A DNA stretch of 64,000 nucleotides from positions 8,246,714-8,310,713 of the forward strand of contig NC_092567.1 of assembly GCF_037975245.1 (NCBI RefSeq), given 5' to 3'. The DNA comes from Apostichopus japonicus. Its lineage: Eukaryota; Echinodermata; Holothuroidea; Aspidochirotida; Stichopodidae. How positions within the stretch are numbered: position 1 is the stretch's first letter; the number at the start of each line of letters is the position of its first letter. The notes beneath the pieces were generated by a model, which saw only the letters and a list, made by a program, of their open reading frames with translations, was not told the DNA's origin and made no database searches. Made by a program: the position numbers and the translations under genes. Positions 39,589 through 50,410 of the stretch are shown here, piece after piece.

Positions 39589-39806
39589 ATTACCATAGCT
39601 TGCCTACACCTGACCATGGCCTTCAAGGAGTGTGATGGATACACTATTTTACTCCAATCTGGCCTCTCTCTCTGTCCTTTAGTGACAGTAGAAAAGATAC
39701 ACATAGAGACTGAGAAGGAGGGAAATGAACCGTATGCAATATCAGAGATACAGTTAACAAACATCTTCTGTTTTGGGCTTCGCTGTCAGTCTGTTAAGGA
39801 GCTGTC
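39589..39806 (+). CDS. Gene B: LRR-type exon 1a
   Basis: A 218-base exon (phase 0 in, phase 2 out) between TTTCTCTAACAG and GTAAGT. It encodes about 72 residues (IACLHLTMAFKECDGYTILL, SGLSLCPLVTVEKIHIETEK, then LTNIFCFGLRCQSVKELS). The L..L..C pattern resembles degenerate leucine-rich repeats that follow NACHT modules in NLRs and serve as ligand-sensing arcs. It is closely similar in plan to the exon at 45513, so the two are paralogous units. Confidence 0.65.
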
Positions 39807-40579
39807 GTAAGTTGAATCTCATGTTTTTGTTATCATACTATGTACCTACTGTACAAGTATTCTCTCTTGTAACATTTAAAATAACTGATTAACCAAAGTA
39901 ATAGAGATAAACACAGAGCTCTGAAAAAACTGGTATTAGAAATGATGTATCATCAAGAAATACATTGTAATCGGAAATTTTAGTGTTACAATCATGAAAA
40001 AAGATGAGTTGTTTATGTTGGTATGACTAGCCATCACGGTATTAATTATAACAAAAAAAAACAATGACAGTTGTGAATTTGGAAGGTAAGAATATTTTTC
40101 ATATATCATTGGGAAAATGTCTTACATGATATGATAACTATCATCAAAGAGGCCAAGGTGTAATTGAAACCAACAAATTTCTTCATGAATTTTGGAGGAT
40201 TTAATCAGTAATGTGATAGTACGAGATAATCCCCCACTCTTAAAAACGGAGGACAACATACTGTGCGTGGAATTGTATTACAAACAAGTCTATTTTACAA
40301 TCTATCTGATTGTCTGCACACCAATTCCTTTCATGGACTCCTACTGTAGCACGACCTAAGGACGAGCCTAAACATACTGTACATTACACTATTACCTTCC
40401 TGCAGTTGTGGGCTCATTTGCTCATATTAAACAGCAAAATAATGTCCACAGTAAGGTGTTTTGATTCCAATCATTTTGAAGCACTTCCTAATCATTTCCT
40501 ATATGGAATTTGCTTCATAGCAAGACTGTTTTGCTATCTTTCTCTCATGTTGGTTTGTTTCTTCCTTTCTACTTCAAAG

Positions 40580-40656
40580 GTTCAGTGAATGTCTGCTGCC
40601 TCTTTCGCCCTCTCAAGAGTCTATCAATGCAGAGATGATATCTAGGAAACTTAAAA
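40580..40656 (+). CDS. Gene B: LRR-type exon 1b
   Basis: A 77-base exon (phase 2 in, phase 1 out) between CTACTTCAAAG and GTAACT. It encodes FSECLLPLSPSQESINAEMI then SRKLK, closing the repeat begun in the preceding exon. It corresponds to 46242-46316 in position, size, phase and sequence (LLPLSPSQ versus LLPQSIAA). A phase-1-to-0 exon would be needed before the next exon at 42987; I could not find one. Confidence 0.55.
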
Positions 40657-41650
40657 GTAACTATTGATTCTGTCAGTATTAGTTGATTATTTCATTAAAT
40701 CTAGTCATCAAGGAGTTGATATAAGAGAATATATTGTAACATTTTCATAAGAAGTGCAAAAAGCAGAATGTAAGCCTTTGGTAAAAGCCAGAATGATGCA
40801 AAAGTAGAAAATATGACAAAATCAATTGCTCTGTCAGAAGGATTACATTGATTTCAGGAGCAGTTATTGTTAACCGCCTAACTGATTTGTCCCGCTCGAC
40901 ACATTCCTTTGGTACAAGCTACTGTAATGGCAATGTTATTAACTTATTATACCTATACTTATGATATTTGTTTAAGAACATAACTTTAAGTCTAAACACC
41001 GAAATCGTGTCGTTTTAAGTCAAGCCATATTTATTGGATGAAAAGCACCAAATTCAAAGTTATAGGTCTTAAGTGTTCCATTTTTAGTGTAGGGGTATCC
41101 GTTTCATTTATGTGAAAAAGTTAATTCCTCTCCTTCATAAATCCTAAAATATCTTTAAATTTAACATATTTTTACATACTTGTCATCATAGTATACTGGC
41201 GAGACTACGGTTACAGCCTGAATCTCCATTCTGGTGATTGGGAGGTATGATTCTTTTGTTTTTAGTTGCCAGGGCTTTTTGTTATTGTGTGTGTCCATTA
41301 GTGCACAACAAGTTGGAAGTACAGTAGTGTAAATGCCGACAACCACTAGACAACGACAGAGATCGTGACATAGCTTAGGGAATATAATGTGTAGTTCTAG
41401 ATTTTGGAAACAATATTTTAAAATATGAGTTGGTCATTGGACTTTTTTGATTACTAATTAATTCAGATCATTAATCAACTGAAGATACTCAAGGTAACCT
41501 TGTATGACGTTTCTTTTCTATTGAGACTATTTTGAACTTTTCTGTACATAGTGGTAAGTCTGGACGTTTTGCTGGATGTGTTTTGGACTTATTTTCATAA
41601 CAATGGATTTTCTTTAAGCTATATTCATAAATGCCTAAACCTACTTTCTG

Positions 41651-41696
41651 TATACTGGACCAGTCTCGAATGCGATTCGAGACTGGTCGAGTGTAT
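41651..41696. repeat. Perfect-arm hairpin
   Basis: ACCAGTCTCGAAT and ATTCGAGACTGGT flank a three-base GCG loop; outer TATAC and GTATA also pair. A short fold-back in a gene B intron, possibly the end of a small transposon. Confidence 0.8.
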
Positions 41697-41977
41697 AGAG
41701 AGGAGAATTGCTTCAGGATCGAAATGTTAGACAAACACTGGTTTGTTGCCGTGGCAATCATGAAGTCATAATTAAAAGAAATGAAGACATGCCATGAGTA
41801 TATGCAAATATGTTTATGGGCAAAGAAATTTTCCAAATTGCAAAGAACACTGTACAGCATATATAGCCTACTTTCAATCAGTTACAGCAGTAGTACTGTA
41901 TATGTTTTCACACACACAGAGTCTCAATACACACTGTACGTACTTCTTAAATCATCCAGCTAAATACTTCGAGTAAC

Positions 41978-42355
41978 ATGAATGACTTAGGGATTAATTT
42001 TGAGCTTAATTTTGGGCTAGAGTCAATGTCAGCACCCTTATCGAGGTGCTTCAACGAAGAACCGAAGCGTAAAGCGTCCAATGTTGACACTAGTAACAGT
42101 AGAAACCTTGTTGCTAAGCCTAACAATAACGTTAGCACTACTACTACTACTAGCAGTAACGACATGACTGACCAGGGACTAGGCCTAGCGATCTTTCAGA
42201 CTCGCAATAACACTGCGGTTACTACAAGAACACCTGTCGAACAATGGAGCTCGGAACCTCTTCAAAAACTGCTCATTCTCAGGTCCAGTAAACGTTTATT
42301 TGAACGGTTCATCTACCGATCAGGGATAGACGAGTTCTACTCAAAAGAATGTTAG
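41978..42355 (+). CDS. Unrecognised 125-codon frame in gene B intron
   Basis: A plus-strand frame from ATG (A at -3) to TAG. It encodes a protein with an acidic start (MNDLGINFELNFGLESMSAP), an Asn/Thr/Ser-rich middle (STTTTTSSNDMT) and a basic helical end (LLILRSSKRLFERFIYR). A neighbouring frame is also protein-like just downstream (NKQRCYPNCVVAFTDFPEH to about 42450), which suggests a longer coding region broken by a frameshift. It sits between two fold-back structures (41651-41696 and 42763-42894), so it may be cargo of a mobile element or a nested retrogene. I recognise no domain. Confidence 0.3.
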   Translation: MNDLGINFELNFGLESMSAPLSRCFNEEPKRKASNVDTSNSRNLVAKPNNNVSTTTTTSSNDMTDQGLGLAIFQTRNNTAVTTRTPVEQWSSEPLQKLLILRSSKRLFERFIYRSGIDEFYSKEC

Positions 42356-42762
42356 CAACAAGCAACGTTGCTATCCTAACTGTGTTGTAGCGTTTACGGA
42401 CTTTCCAGAACACACACACCTCAGTATCTGTTTATTGCGCAATTTGACCTGGTAGGTCAAAAAAACGTTTTACAATGTTATCTTTAGAAATTTGTTCATC
42501 TGTACCTATTTAATTTGCATTTGCCTCCATTTTTTAGTGTTTGAATGGATTAAAGTATAAAAATGTAAGACCAAACGACACTGCTTCATACGTATTTTTT
42601 CACTCTTAATGTTCGTCGGAAGAAAATGCTGTTTTACAATGAGGTTACTATTACGTCATTCTGGAAAAAGAGCAAGGGAGGCATTAGGAGAATTAAATAC
42701 AGATCAGCAAAAATTAGCGAAAAAATGCTGTTTTCTAACATTTGTGAGGGTCATTTATGAAT

Positions 42763-42894
42763 GGGGATAAAAACGAGGGTACCCGGTCTTAAATTTGATT
42801 TGAGACCTATCGCCTCGGTCCGCTCAGCCTCCTCGATGACGTCATCATCGGTCTCAAATCAAATTTAAGACCGGTTCCCCTCGTATTTATCCCC
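42763..42894. mobile_element. Fold-back element with about 45-base inverted arms
   Basis: The inner arms at 42783-42807 and 42850-42874 are perfect 25-base inverted repeats (CCGGTCTTAAATTTGATTTG...). Outer parts GGGGATAAAAACGAGGG and CCCCTCGTATTTATCCCC pair as well. The 42-base centre holds a GATGACGTCATC palindrome. It looks like a small MITE or fold-back transposon in a gene B intron. Confidence 0.8.
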
Positions 42895-42986
42895 TAAGTA
42901 ATACCAATAATACTACAATTAGAATAGTAAAAAAAGTAAAAACAGAGAGATAAGTTTACACTGCTTCATTTTGTGTTTATTTTCAG

Positions 42987-43106
42987 GTTGATAATATCAA
43001 TATTACTGAGTCACTGTGTTCAGAGAGGTTACAGATCTGGACTAAAGATAGTAAATTACAACAGAATTGTACTTTGCAGCTACTGAAGAACGCATCTAAC
43101 AATGAT
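42987..43106 (+). CDS. Gene B: duplicated NACHT-tail exon
   Basis: A 120-base exon (phase 0 to 0) between TTTATTTTCAG and GTAAGT; only this phase is open. It encodes 40 residues (VDNINITESLCSERLQIWTK, then DSKLQQNCTLQLLKNASNND). They align with the last 40 residues of the NACHT exons of genes B (DSQLHQRSTLQVLEFASATQ) and C (DSALLQRSMTQLLQIASKNN). So a piece of the helical region has been copied as its own exon and placed before the second LRR pair. Confidence 0.65.
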
Positions 43107-45512
43107 GTAAGTCAGTAGTCAAATATCAAAATCCCCATGATGGACTAGATATGTCAAAATACATCATCCCATTATGTACTAGATATGTCATCCCCATTAT
43201 GTTATTAGGTGTTTTATAAAGATACGATAGTATCATTTTGCATTTTGCAGTCAAATTATTTGAAAAATTTGATTCATTGTCTTCAACAGTGTTACGAATG
43301 CAGGATTGTGCATCCGGAACGCAAAGTTCCAGAGATGGACGCAAACACTTCACATTGCGTCCCGCGGATGGAAACCCTAAGTACACACACTCAGAACTAG
43401 GCCTATATGCAAAACATAACAAAACAAAATTTTTGAATGAATATCTTTTGAATGAACATTATTTTCCAAACCTCAGGATAACCAAAATTTCTTCCAATCA
43501 TTCTGATGATTGAATTAAATAAATCATAGCAATCATCCACAAGGTACGGAGTTATAACTCCGTACCTTGTTATAACAACATTTACATTACAGAGATTTAC
43601 ATGCAAACAATATCATGGTTCTTTTCCAAACTTCCCATGATCTGATTGGCTAATAGTTCCTTACCCATTGTCTGGAAACATTCTTGTGTGTGTAGTGCTC
43701 AATGAACACAATTTATGTAAATTAACAACAATTTAATATTACTTTCCCGTGTAGAGATGACAATGTTTGTGCTATAAGCTATCATTTGTGTGCACTTAAA
43801 TATCATAACATTAGGCCCTGTTGACAGTCACGGTCTGAAATTTTGGTTGAATTTTTTCTACGATATCACGTAATATTTGAGTCTTTGTTTTGATAACAAA
43901 AATTGTGAGTTGATACAAGTTAGGAATTTTGTAGGAAGCTAACATCTCGGAAACTAAAAAAATATTTTCACCTCACAGTACGTTTGTTCTCTTCGCATTG
44001 AGAGTTGCTCAAGTATTCATGCCGCAGTACTTTCTTTGTTGCAAAGGTTTCGCACTGTCTTTGACCATGTGCCCCACTGATTTATTTTTCTTGTGCAACA
44101 TTCATACATCGTCAAAAGTAGCTATTGAAACTTGAGTTTTTATTGGACTTTGTGTGAAGAGTTATTTACATACTGTAAGGGGCAATGGGTTGAAACTGGC
44201 CGGGGTTGGGCCAACTCACCAATGGTGGTTGAGGAAAGGGAAAACTTTGTTCAATTTCCAATAAAACTTATGAATAACATTGCATTGGTTAGCTGTTAAT
44301 GGTAACTTACGACAGGGCTTCATAAAAGTTGTGAGCAAGTAGTTAAAGGCCTTTAGGAAAGAGTTCTTGTGTCGTCGAGATCTATTTATTTTCTACAAAA
44401 TTTAAGGGGCTCAATAAAATGAGTTAAACGTGCAGTGTTTTTACTTTTACTTGTTCTCTCTAAGCACTCCTATTACTTAACATGAATTTCCAACATTCAA
44501 AGCATATGCATAGCCTATAACATTTCACACATGCTTTGTAAGGAAGTTGTTTACCATGCAGTAGGATGGATTGTGTGATCTGGGAAAGCATATACAGTAT
44601 GGTTAACTAGTCTACGGTAAAATTTCTCGCTTTGGAACTTTAAAAGTCATTTTGTTGGTGTGTAATAGTTACAGGTTTATCATTTGATGCTTTTTTTTGT
44701 GCATGGCATAGACCTATCACTATAGGCTTCTTGTTGTGCACAGGCCAATGTGCTTTCAGGGTTCATTATAGCTCAGTATTATGTGTTCCTGTAGAGGTAG
44801 TTTACATTACATTTTTCATGGAGGACTACAGGGACGCAAGTTTTTGTGAGCGGACTCAAACGCTGTTAAACTTTTAATCCTAGTAACCATACTGGTCTTC
44901 ACAGTGTATTAACTTTCACGCTAAATGTACACATAAGATAATCATATCATAATGAATTATTTTTCCAAGGAGTACTCCAGCTAGTGGCACACATAACACA
45001 AGATGATTTAAAGATTACATATCACTTTGTAGTGACAATATATCTATAATTCATAAGGTGTGTGGTTCGACACAATAACACATGACGTTTAACATAACTA
45101 ATTCATATGAAGAAATTTTCTCACTACATTCCTAGTCTAACAGCCCATATTTCATCCTGGTTATCATTCATATATCAGTCATTTTGCCCATTTTGTGTTT
45201 CATGCATTTATTCACTTTAGTGTTACTGTCTTTTTTATATATTGTGTACTATGTTAAATAAAGAAGTTGGATCAACCCATATTAAAAAATGGTGAAGAAA
45301 AATGTTGTTTCTGTTAATATTAATGTTAGATTTCAATATACAAACTTGAGGCTAATCGTAATAATGCGAGGAGTGGATTTATGCTAGTATTAAGATGGAT
45401 AAGTGATACCTTCAGGAAAGTTACTGGCCACAGTAGGTTATAAACGTATAAATAATCGATATAGCTCTAAATCATTTCAATGTTGATTGAATCGTATGTT
45501 ACCTTCCTTCAG
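43107..45512 (+). other. Gene B intron, nothing recognised
   Basis: About 2.4 kb between the tail-copy exon and LRR exon 2a. Contains a GTACGGAGTTATAACTCCGTAC palindrome near 43542-43564. Open frames at 43126-43606 are unsupported. Confidence 0.5.
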
Positions 45513-45722
45513 ATCCCCATCTTCCATCTGGAGCTTCTACAATCCTTCTCCAAGGCTGATGCTGGTAACATCATCCTCTGTTCAGGGCTACGATTGTCCT
45601 GTCCTGTGTCATTAAAGAAGCTATCGATAGATACATATGAGGAGGGAAGAGAACTGACAGAGACAGAGGTTGTTGGCATATTGATGTTTGCACAACATTC
45701 ACAGCGATTGGAAAAGCTAATG
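45513..45722 (+). CDS. Gene B: LRR-type exon 2a
   Basis: A 210-base exon (phase 0 in, phase 2 out) after TTACCTTCCTTCAG and before GTGAGT. It encodes IPIFHLELLQSFSKADAGNI, then CSGLRLSCPVSLKKLSID and VVGILMFAQHSQRLEKLM. It matches exon 1a in length, phase and motif order (SGL.LSCP...VEK/LKKL.I.T..EGRE...). This is the second copy of the LRR-type unit. Confidence 0.65.
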
Positions 45723-46241
45723 TGAGTATTTCAATGAATATCGTATCTTAGTAATGCGTACCTAGATACCACTTTCACACTTTTAAAAGGCATAAATACC
45801 TAGAAAGTTTTATCATTATTTGCCAAGTGGAAAGATACTCTCACAGGACAGATTTTTATTGTTTCTGAATTGAGTATTTACAGACCCATTTTTTACCTTC
45901 GCCTTGTTTGTTAAACTCTACATTTGGATCGTGAGGAGTGGTGCTTTGTTCGGGTTAATTGTCATTTTAGGGACTTGGCAGAAAATAAGATATATTTCAA
46001 ATATTTCGCAAAACAAATACTATATCATTGAATGACTTTCCTTCTAATGAATAGCTTTTACTCATTGTTTATAGATGATATACAGGTTAGCTTTATCGCC
46101 TGTGTTATTGTCAATGCTTTACTCGTTCAGGTCATTGACAGTAATCGTCTGAAAAATTTACCAAAAATGAAATCGGATAACTTTTTGTGAATTGTGATCA
46201 GGCAATTGACCGACTCATGGTTCTGCTTTATTTCACAGGTT

Positions 46242-46316
46242 CTTATTTTGTCTGTTGCCCCAGTCTATTGCTGCTGAGGATATTCCTTCAATATTGAAGT
46301 CAAGGAAAGTGAAAGG
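46242..46316 (+). CDS. Gene B: LRR-type exon 2b
   Basis: A 75-base exon after TTTATTTCACAG, with GTACTT donor, phase 2 in and phase 1 out. It encodes FLFCLLPQSIAAEDIPSIL then KSRKVK. Partner of exon 1b. It joins in phase with the following exon at 47927. Confidence 0.55.
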
Positions 46317-46599
46317 TACTTTATGCGAATGCTCAGGTTAACCTCTGTCGATTGATCAATATCAACAGTTTGTACATTAACGTTATGATCTGAGACTGAT
46401 TACTATTATTACAGCAGCCAATCATTGTAGTCAATAATGTAAATTGTATTACTTATCATTGGTTGCCTGAAGTTATCATTAAAATAATAAATTAAATGTG
46501 TGAAACATCAAGCAAAGGATGTATATTTATAGACGATTCTGATATGATGGAGACATCAAGCCTTCGAACTTGTTTTATATTCAAAATGAAATAAAACTG

Positions 46600-47200
46600 T
46601 TAGCCTGCTGCTTATCCACTAAGGAGCCTGTGTAAGAGAATGTGTAAAAATAAGTTGGCCTGAAATTTCAATCCTACAGTAAGCAGGAACTTCTTCAGAG
46701 GCTAAATGAAAAGTGTCAGTAACAGAAGGGACAAAAACAGACACAGAATACAAACAGGTTAATGAGCAGGATGAACACAAAGAGATAAATGTAAGAGGAT
46801 TAATAGACAAGGGATGGAAAGAAGAAAGAAACCAACAGGGGAAGAGGAGAGGTAGGAGATCCAAAGAGAGTATTAAGGGAACAGGGTAGGGAGTAAACTG
46901 GAGGACACAGACAGAAATGTGTGGAGAAAAAAAAAAGGGTGGAAGAGAGCTACGGGAAGAGGAGTGACAGGGGGGACAAGGGGAGAAGGGCGGGGACAGA
47001 AGAAAAGTTAGTCATGTCCTTCCCGAATGTTGAGCTCATGAGGTTGAATGGTGTGAAGGATTTGCATCCACAGTCTCCCTCTGCTGTTTCGTACCAGGTC
47101 AGGGCGGCTACCTAAGGAGACAATCCCCTGTTGGGACATGTTATTCATGGTATGGTTGGGAAGGTTAAAGTGTGTAGTCTTATATTCTAATACATGCTAC
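46600..47200. repeat. Probable dispersed repeat, purine-rich
   Basis: The minus strand begins with a run GCCTCTGAAGAAGTTCCTGC...TAGGATTGAAATTTCAGG, of a style found in repeat-derived sequence, and the plus strand from 46800 is A/G-rich (GGGGACAAGGGGAGAAGG). Open frames here on both strands (46619-46864, 46921-47115) show no domain. Called a repeat by style only. Confidence 0.3.
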
Positions 47201-47926
47201 ATTCAGTAATAAGCTTGATACAAGACTCAAGAGAGGTGGTACAGCTGGCTGAGATGTTGTTGTTTTGACTTCTGTATTCAGAGTGTCTGTCACTGCTAGA
47301 CAATTATACATACACTAGGTGTCTAAATATAAACATACCACCACAGAGATATGGTGAGGAATTAAGAACCAGACTGAATTAGTATTAGATACCCTCGGGA
47401 AGTTCTACAATTACAATAATATAATGCAGTGAGGGTAATTTAAGACTGGGAATATCTCCAGATCAGGGTTTACATGAAATACATCCAGTATGTTACATAT
47501 GCTGTGCATCAAACGTTTGCCTTTTGCATGATGCATGCCAGTGAAGGGGAGACCATGATCTAACTATAATCTAATGATATGCTTTTCTGAAGAATGTCGG
47601 TTAAATTTTTTAAAGAAAGAATTATACACAAACTGGTTTATCCTGTTTCAAAGCTTTCCGCATATATGAAAGTTACATTTTTCACTCGATAACAGAACAG
47701 AGAATGATGGCAAAACTTGCCCTTCTGCCTTGTTTTGCGCATGTTCTATATGTTAATGTAATTATGTAAAATAGCTGGGCGTAGCAGATTCTTGTACAGT
47801 CTCTTCACAATAAATTGCTCAAGGCTTATGTGACTGTAGTGTAGGTCATTGGGGTGTCTGGGAGTGAAATAATCATGTTTTATTTTTATTTTGTTAATCA
47901 TGGCATTGTAACCTCTTTCATTTTAG

Positions 47927-47991
47927 TCACTTGGTTACCGTACGATAGTGGCAAAATTTATGACCTCAACCTTGAATCTGGTCGATGGATG
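47927..47991 (+). CDS. Gene B: tail exon 1
   Basis: A 65-base exon (phase 1 in, phase 0 out), acceptor CTTTCATTTTAG, donor GTGAGT. It encodes TWLPYDSGKIYDLNLESGRW M after a split codon. It is tyrosine-bearing and of unknown function. Phase agrees with exons on both sides. Confidence 0.55.
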
Positions 47992-48929
47992 GTGAGTATT
48001 AAGAACTTATTAAAACATGTTTCACTAACCTATTGCTTGGCAACTGGTTATATAATTATCTGGAAAGAAGTATTAATGTATTCAAAGAATCGCAACTCCC
48101 CAACGACTGTTAAGTGATTTTCAAAATGAATCAATAAAAGAAAGGAACAGGTTGACAGGTAAGATGCATCAATATATTTTGCTCAGATTATTGAGGTGGA
48201 CTCACATATTGAATCAAGTAACAAGAAAATTAAACAGAATTACATCATGTCTGTATAACCTTACTTTGACCAGTGTTCGTACCGATTGATTGTTTTTCAA
48301 TGAACAGTTTAGGGGGTATATGGAAAAATGTTTAACCGGTTAGTTTTCAGAGTTTTTTTTGTGTTCACTCAAGTACATTAAATTAACATTGATTGCAGTA
48401 CCGTCGTGCATCTTGCCTTAAAGTAGTAGATGAAAACCTCATGCAATTATCTTCTGTATAACAGTTGAGTTTTTGATTCCAGAATCAATTGCTTCGCACT
48501 GTCAGTTACAATTGCTGCGTGTGTGTCCAGTATCGTATAGTCTTTGCATTAACTTTTGATCAGCGTCAGTCTAAAACCGTTACATAAATATCAAAAAAGA
48601 TTAAGAGGCAACAAAGAACAGTTGATAGATCATTCATTCTTGACACCTTTGCTCCTGTAATTACCAGATACATGCTCATTATTGCATTTTGAATATTAAC
48701 GTCATCAGAGTGTCGTCAAAGTGTCACATGACAGATATTATTGATATAACTTGGATCTCAAGCATCTCTGATATTCATCCCAAAGTAACATTTTTCTTTG
48801 TAGCATACTTCCTTCTTTGTTTGAATTGAAAAGAAAATTAATTCTTGATTCGCCTCATAACTGTTGGAGTGATTTTGTGACGTCATATTGGTAAAGCTCA
48901 TAAACCTTCCTATTGTATCTAACTTATAG

Positions 48930-48977
48930 TATGATGATCGTACGCTCTGTGTGACAGATGCAGTTTACAGCAAGGAG
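48930..48977 (+). CDS. Gene B: tail exon 2
   Basis: A 48-base exon (phase 0 to 0), acceptor TAACTTATAG, donor GTAGGT, encoding YDDRTLCVTDAVYSKE. No family match; the call rests on splice sites and phase. Confidence 0.45.
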
Positions 48978-49487
48978 GTAGGTAATGTATTACAATACAC
49001 AGATTCATTGGTTTAATCTCGATGAACATTGTAATGGAGATTGATCATTAACCTACAAACTAATCTGAACATTTTTTGGCATGTATAGAAATATAATAAT
49101 GTTTGAAAGGGACGATTCAAAAAAAGATTGTCGCTGTGTGCACCTTGAACACAAAAGAATAGATTACATATCGCAAATAGGAAATGTGGAGTTTTGCTAT
49201 CTTTTTATAAGTTACATAAGGCTTGCTAATAGATCATAGAAAACATAAGTGATTCACGGATTCATTAGACATAACAAACATAGCTTCTTAATGTTACTCT
49301 ATTGACCCATATTACTATGAAAAAGTAAATTAAGGGTAACATTATGTTGATTGCTCCATATTTATTAATCTCATTTGATTGACAATGTGATTTCACAAAT
49401 CCCTAGCAGCCATACTTTTGAAATTTGAATTATTTTGTCATACAATAAAATTACAGCTGTCATTTATGATTGACTTCTTTTATACAG

Positions 49488-49513
49488 GTTAGCGAATTCC
49501 GGGAAGTATGGCA
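49488..49513 (+). CDS. Gene B: tail exon 3 (micro-exon)
   Basis: A 26-base exon (phase 0 in, phase 2 out) with acceptor CTTTTATACAG and donor GTAAGT, encoding VSEFREVW. Very short, but its phase links tail exon 2 to the terminal exon. Confidence 0.4.
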
Positions 49514-49578
49514 GTAAGTTATTTTTATATGTATTTTTTCGTACGATTGGTGATTTATTGAGTTAACATACACAAATC

Positions 49579-49953
49579 CCCATCATTACGATAATCCCTG
49601 CCTATAGCAAATACCACCCAAATCCCCTGTTTTGACCAAAAATAGGGGAGATTGAATATCTACCGGAGTTGGTAATGCTATAGCCATACTGAACGCTCTT
49701 CTGCACAATTTTACGATTAAACACAGTGTATCATTTCAGTGTCAAGCCAAACTTGTCATCGCACACCAGAAAGTAGTACTGGCCATGAGAGCACTTGTGT
49801 TTACAATCATACAGGTGACTGGTGAATTAAATAGGTGCACTCAAGGATGAATACTTATGGCAGTATTTGGGGTAGTTTATGCTATCAAGTAACAAATTAT
49901 TCATGCTTGAGTGAATTTGAGGAGGACTGTTTTTCTTTAGACAGGCTTGACCA
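49579..49953 (+). repeat. Dispersed repeat R3, copy 2
   Basis: Second copy of the repeat at 36018-36378, same orientation, with small indels such as an added AATAGGTGC near 49828. It sits in the last intron of gene B, followed by a C-rich patch near 49987-50010. Confidence 0.85.
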
Positions 49954-50319
49954 ACAAGGGAGTAGTATACATTATGCTACTTCAAACCCCCCCACCCTCC
50001 CCCCCCCCTGTGAAGCAGCATGGTATATACTACCAATTATGGGATTTAGATAAAGGATACACACTTTTACAGTATGTAGGTTGTGTATATCAAATAAGAT
50101 GCATTGATGGCCATACGTAATTGATATATATATATATATATATTACGTATGAATATCTTTTTAAGAATGAATTATAGATGACGTCGCTGCAGCCTGTTCA
50201 ATCCAGCAAAGTCAGAACTATGTTTTATTGAATAGAATATGGGTAAAACAATGTTAAACTTTATTTGCATTGTAACGTAGATCTATGTTCACATTTTGTT
50301 GCAATTTATCTTACTGCAG

Positions 50320-50410
50320 GGGTACAGACTGTCAAAAGGCTAGAGAAAGGAAACTGAAGGTACCCAAAGATGATACACTGACGCCACTGCTAACTGCCAC
50401 ATCAGTATAA
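50320..50410 (+). CDS. Gene B: terminal exon with stop codon
   Basis: Starts after CTTACTGCAG in phase 2 and ends at TAA 50408-50410. It encodes GTDCQKARERKLKVPKDDTL then TPLLTATSV. Just after the stop a 27-base unit (ACTGCCACATCAGTATAAATCAGCC) repeats two and a half times. The basic, hydrophilic end has no known domain. An internal GTACCC could be an alternative donor. Confidence 0.5.

Larger units (their letters stand above)
32975..50410 (+). pseudogene. Gene B: Ig-TM-NACHT-LRR receptor, broken copy
   Basis: The exon chain spans 17.4 kb: Ig-like (32975-33165), membrane span (33756-33851), basic juxtamembrane (35353-35399), linker (36572-36605), NACHT (37253-38737), LRR-type (39589-39806, 40580-40656), NACHT-tail copy (42987-43106), LRR-type (45513-45722, 46242-46316), and tail (47927-47991, 48930-48977, 49488-49513, 50320-50410). 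Phases match at every junction except 40656 to 42987, where a small exon is missing or lost. The design puts an Ig domain outside and an NLR machine inside the cell. Lesions are two in-frame stops and a frameshift in the Ig exon and a +1 shift at the P-loop, so this copy is probably a pseudogene unless they are assembly errors. No signal-peptide exon was found upstream. AATAAA at 52429-52434 is the first clear poly(A) hexamer I see after the stop, and it is far away. Confidence 0.6.
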
